From assembly GCA_913044085.1 (NCBI GenBank), contig CAJWNW010000039.1, forward strand, positions 1-13,659: a stretch of DNA of 13,659 nt. Reading direction: 5' to 3'. Below the pieces are notes generated by a model. It had not been told where the DNA came from, did not search any database, and saw only the letters and a program-made list of their open reading frames with translations. The translations under genes and the position numbers were made by a program. Source of the stretch: an uncultured Flavobacteriaceae bacterium. Its GTDB lineage: Bacteria > Bacteroidota > Bacteroidia > Flavobacteriales > Flavobacteriaceae. Shown here piece by piece: positions 13,621 through 13,659 of this stretch. The number at the start of each line of letters is the position of its first letter. Within the stretch, counting starts at the first letter, position 1.

Positions 13621-13659
13621 TTATTTTTTATGACGAATTTCAGATGAAACACTCAACTT
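13621..13659 (-). CDS. rpmH: 50S ribosomal protein L34, C-terminal fragment (5' end outside window)
   Basis: The minus strand reads KLSVSSEIRHKK and then a TAA at 13621-13623. This is the characteristic end of Bacteroidota L34, where the arginine-rich body is followed by KKLxVSSEPRHKK. L34 is a small, very basic protein of the large ribosomal subunit. Only 12 residues are seen, so the call rests on this tail plus the strong terminator that follows. The Ile in SSEIRHKK replaces the Pro I expect at that place. Confidence 0.85.
   Translation of the reverse strand, partial: KLSVSSEIRHKK

Overview
The window looks like chromosomal DNA from a member of the Bacteroidota, most likely the family Flavobacteriaceae. 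The evidence is low G+C; start sites without clear Shine-Dalgarno sequences; several TAnnTTTG-type -7 boxes; families largely confined to this phylum (DUF4252, DUF5777, DUF6580, CarboxypepD_reg-like secreted proteins); a CarB that ends right after the second ATP-grasp half; and an L34 tail ending in RHKK. I see no phage genes, insertion sequences, CRISPR arrays, rRNA or tRNA.

Layout. Positions 1-1560 (+ strand) hold the basic C-terminal tail of a DEAD-box RNA helicase, a secreted protein with a carboxypeptidase-regulatory-like domain, and a broken GlsB/YeaQ/YmgE (transglycosylase-associated) membrane protein gene that ordinary gene calling would miss. Positions 1562-4254 hold a divergent pair: a GT4-like glycosyltransferase (-) and adenylosuccinate lyase purB (+).

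Positions 4258-6335 (-) form a tight operon, read as ECF sigma factor, membrane protein in the anti-sigma position, DUF4252 secreted protein, DUF4252 lipoprotein. Three of its four genes are joined by overlaps. A box pair matching TGTAAC-N16-CGTC, the shape of an ECF-type promoter, lies just upstream of the sigma gene and suggests autoregulation. Diverging from it is a lipoprotein S41 (C-terminal processing type) serine peptidase followed by a DUF6580 membrane protein. The intergenic region also carries a perfect 12-bp inverted repeat built on a tandem octamer.

Positions 8409-10582 (-) form a second compact operon: a lipoprotein cupredoxin, a YceI-family protein, a membrane-anchored OB-fold protein and a DUF5777 outer-membrane-barrel-like protein. 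Upstream on the same strand are carB, a well-formed terminator, a 16-bp palindrome and the 3' end of rpmH (ribosomal protein L34).

The housekeeping genes (purB, carB, rpmH, the helicase tail) are ordinary. The two clusters of envelope proteins are the parts with least known function: the ECF/DUF4252 locus facing an S41 protease, and the cupredoxin/YceI/OB-fold/DUF5777 operon. Their gene content can be read directly from the sequence. The idea that each works as one system is inferred from spacing, overlap and shared export signals.
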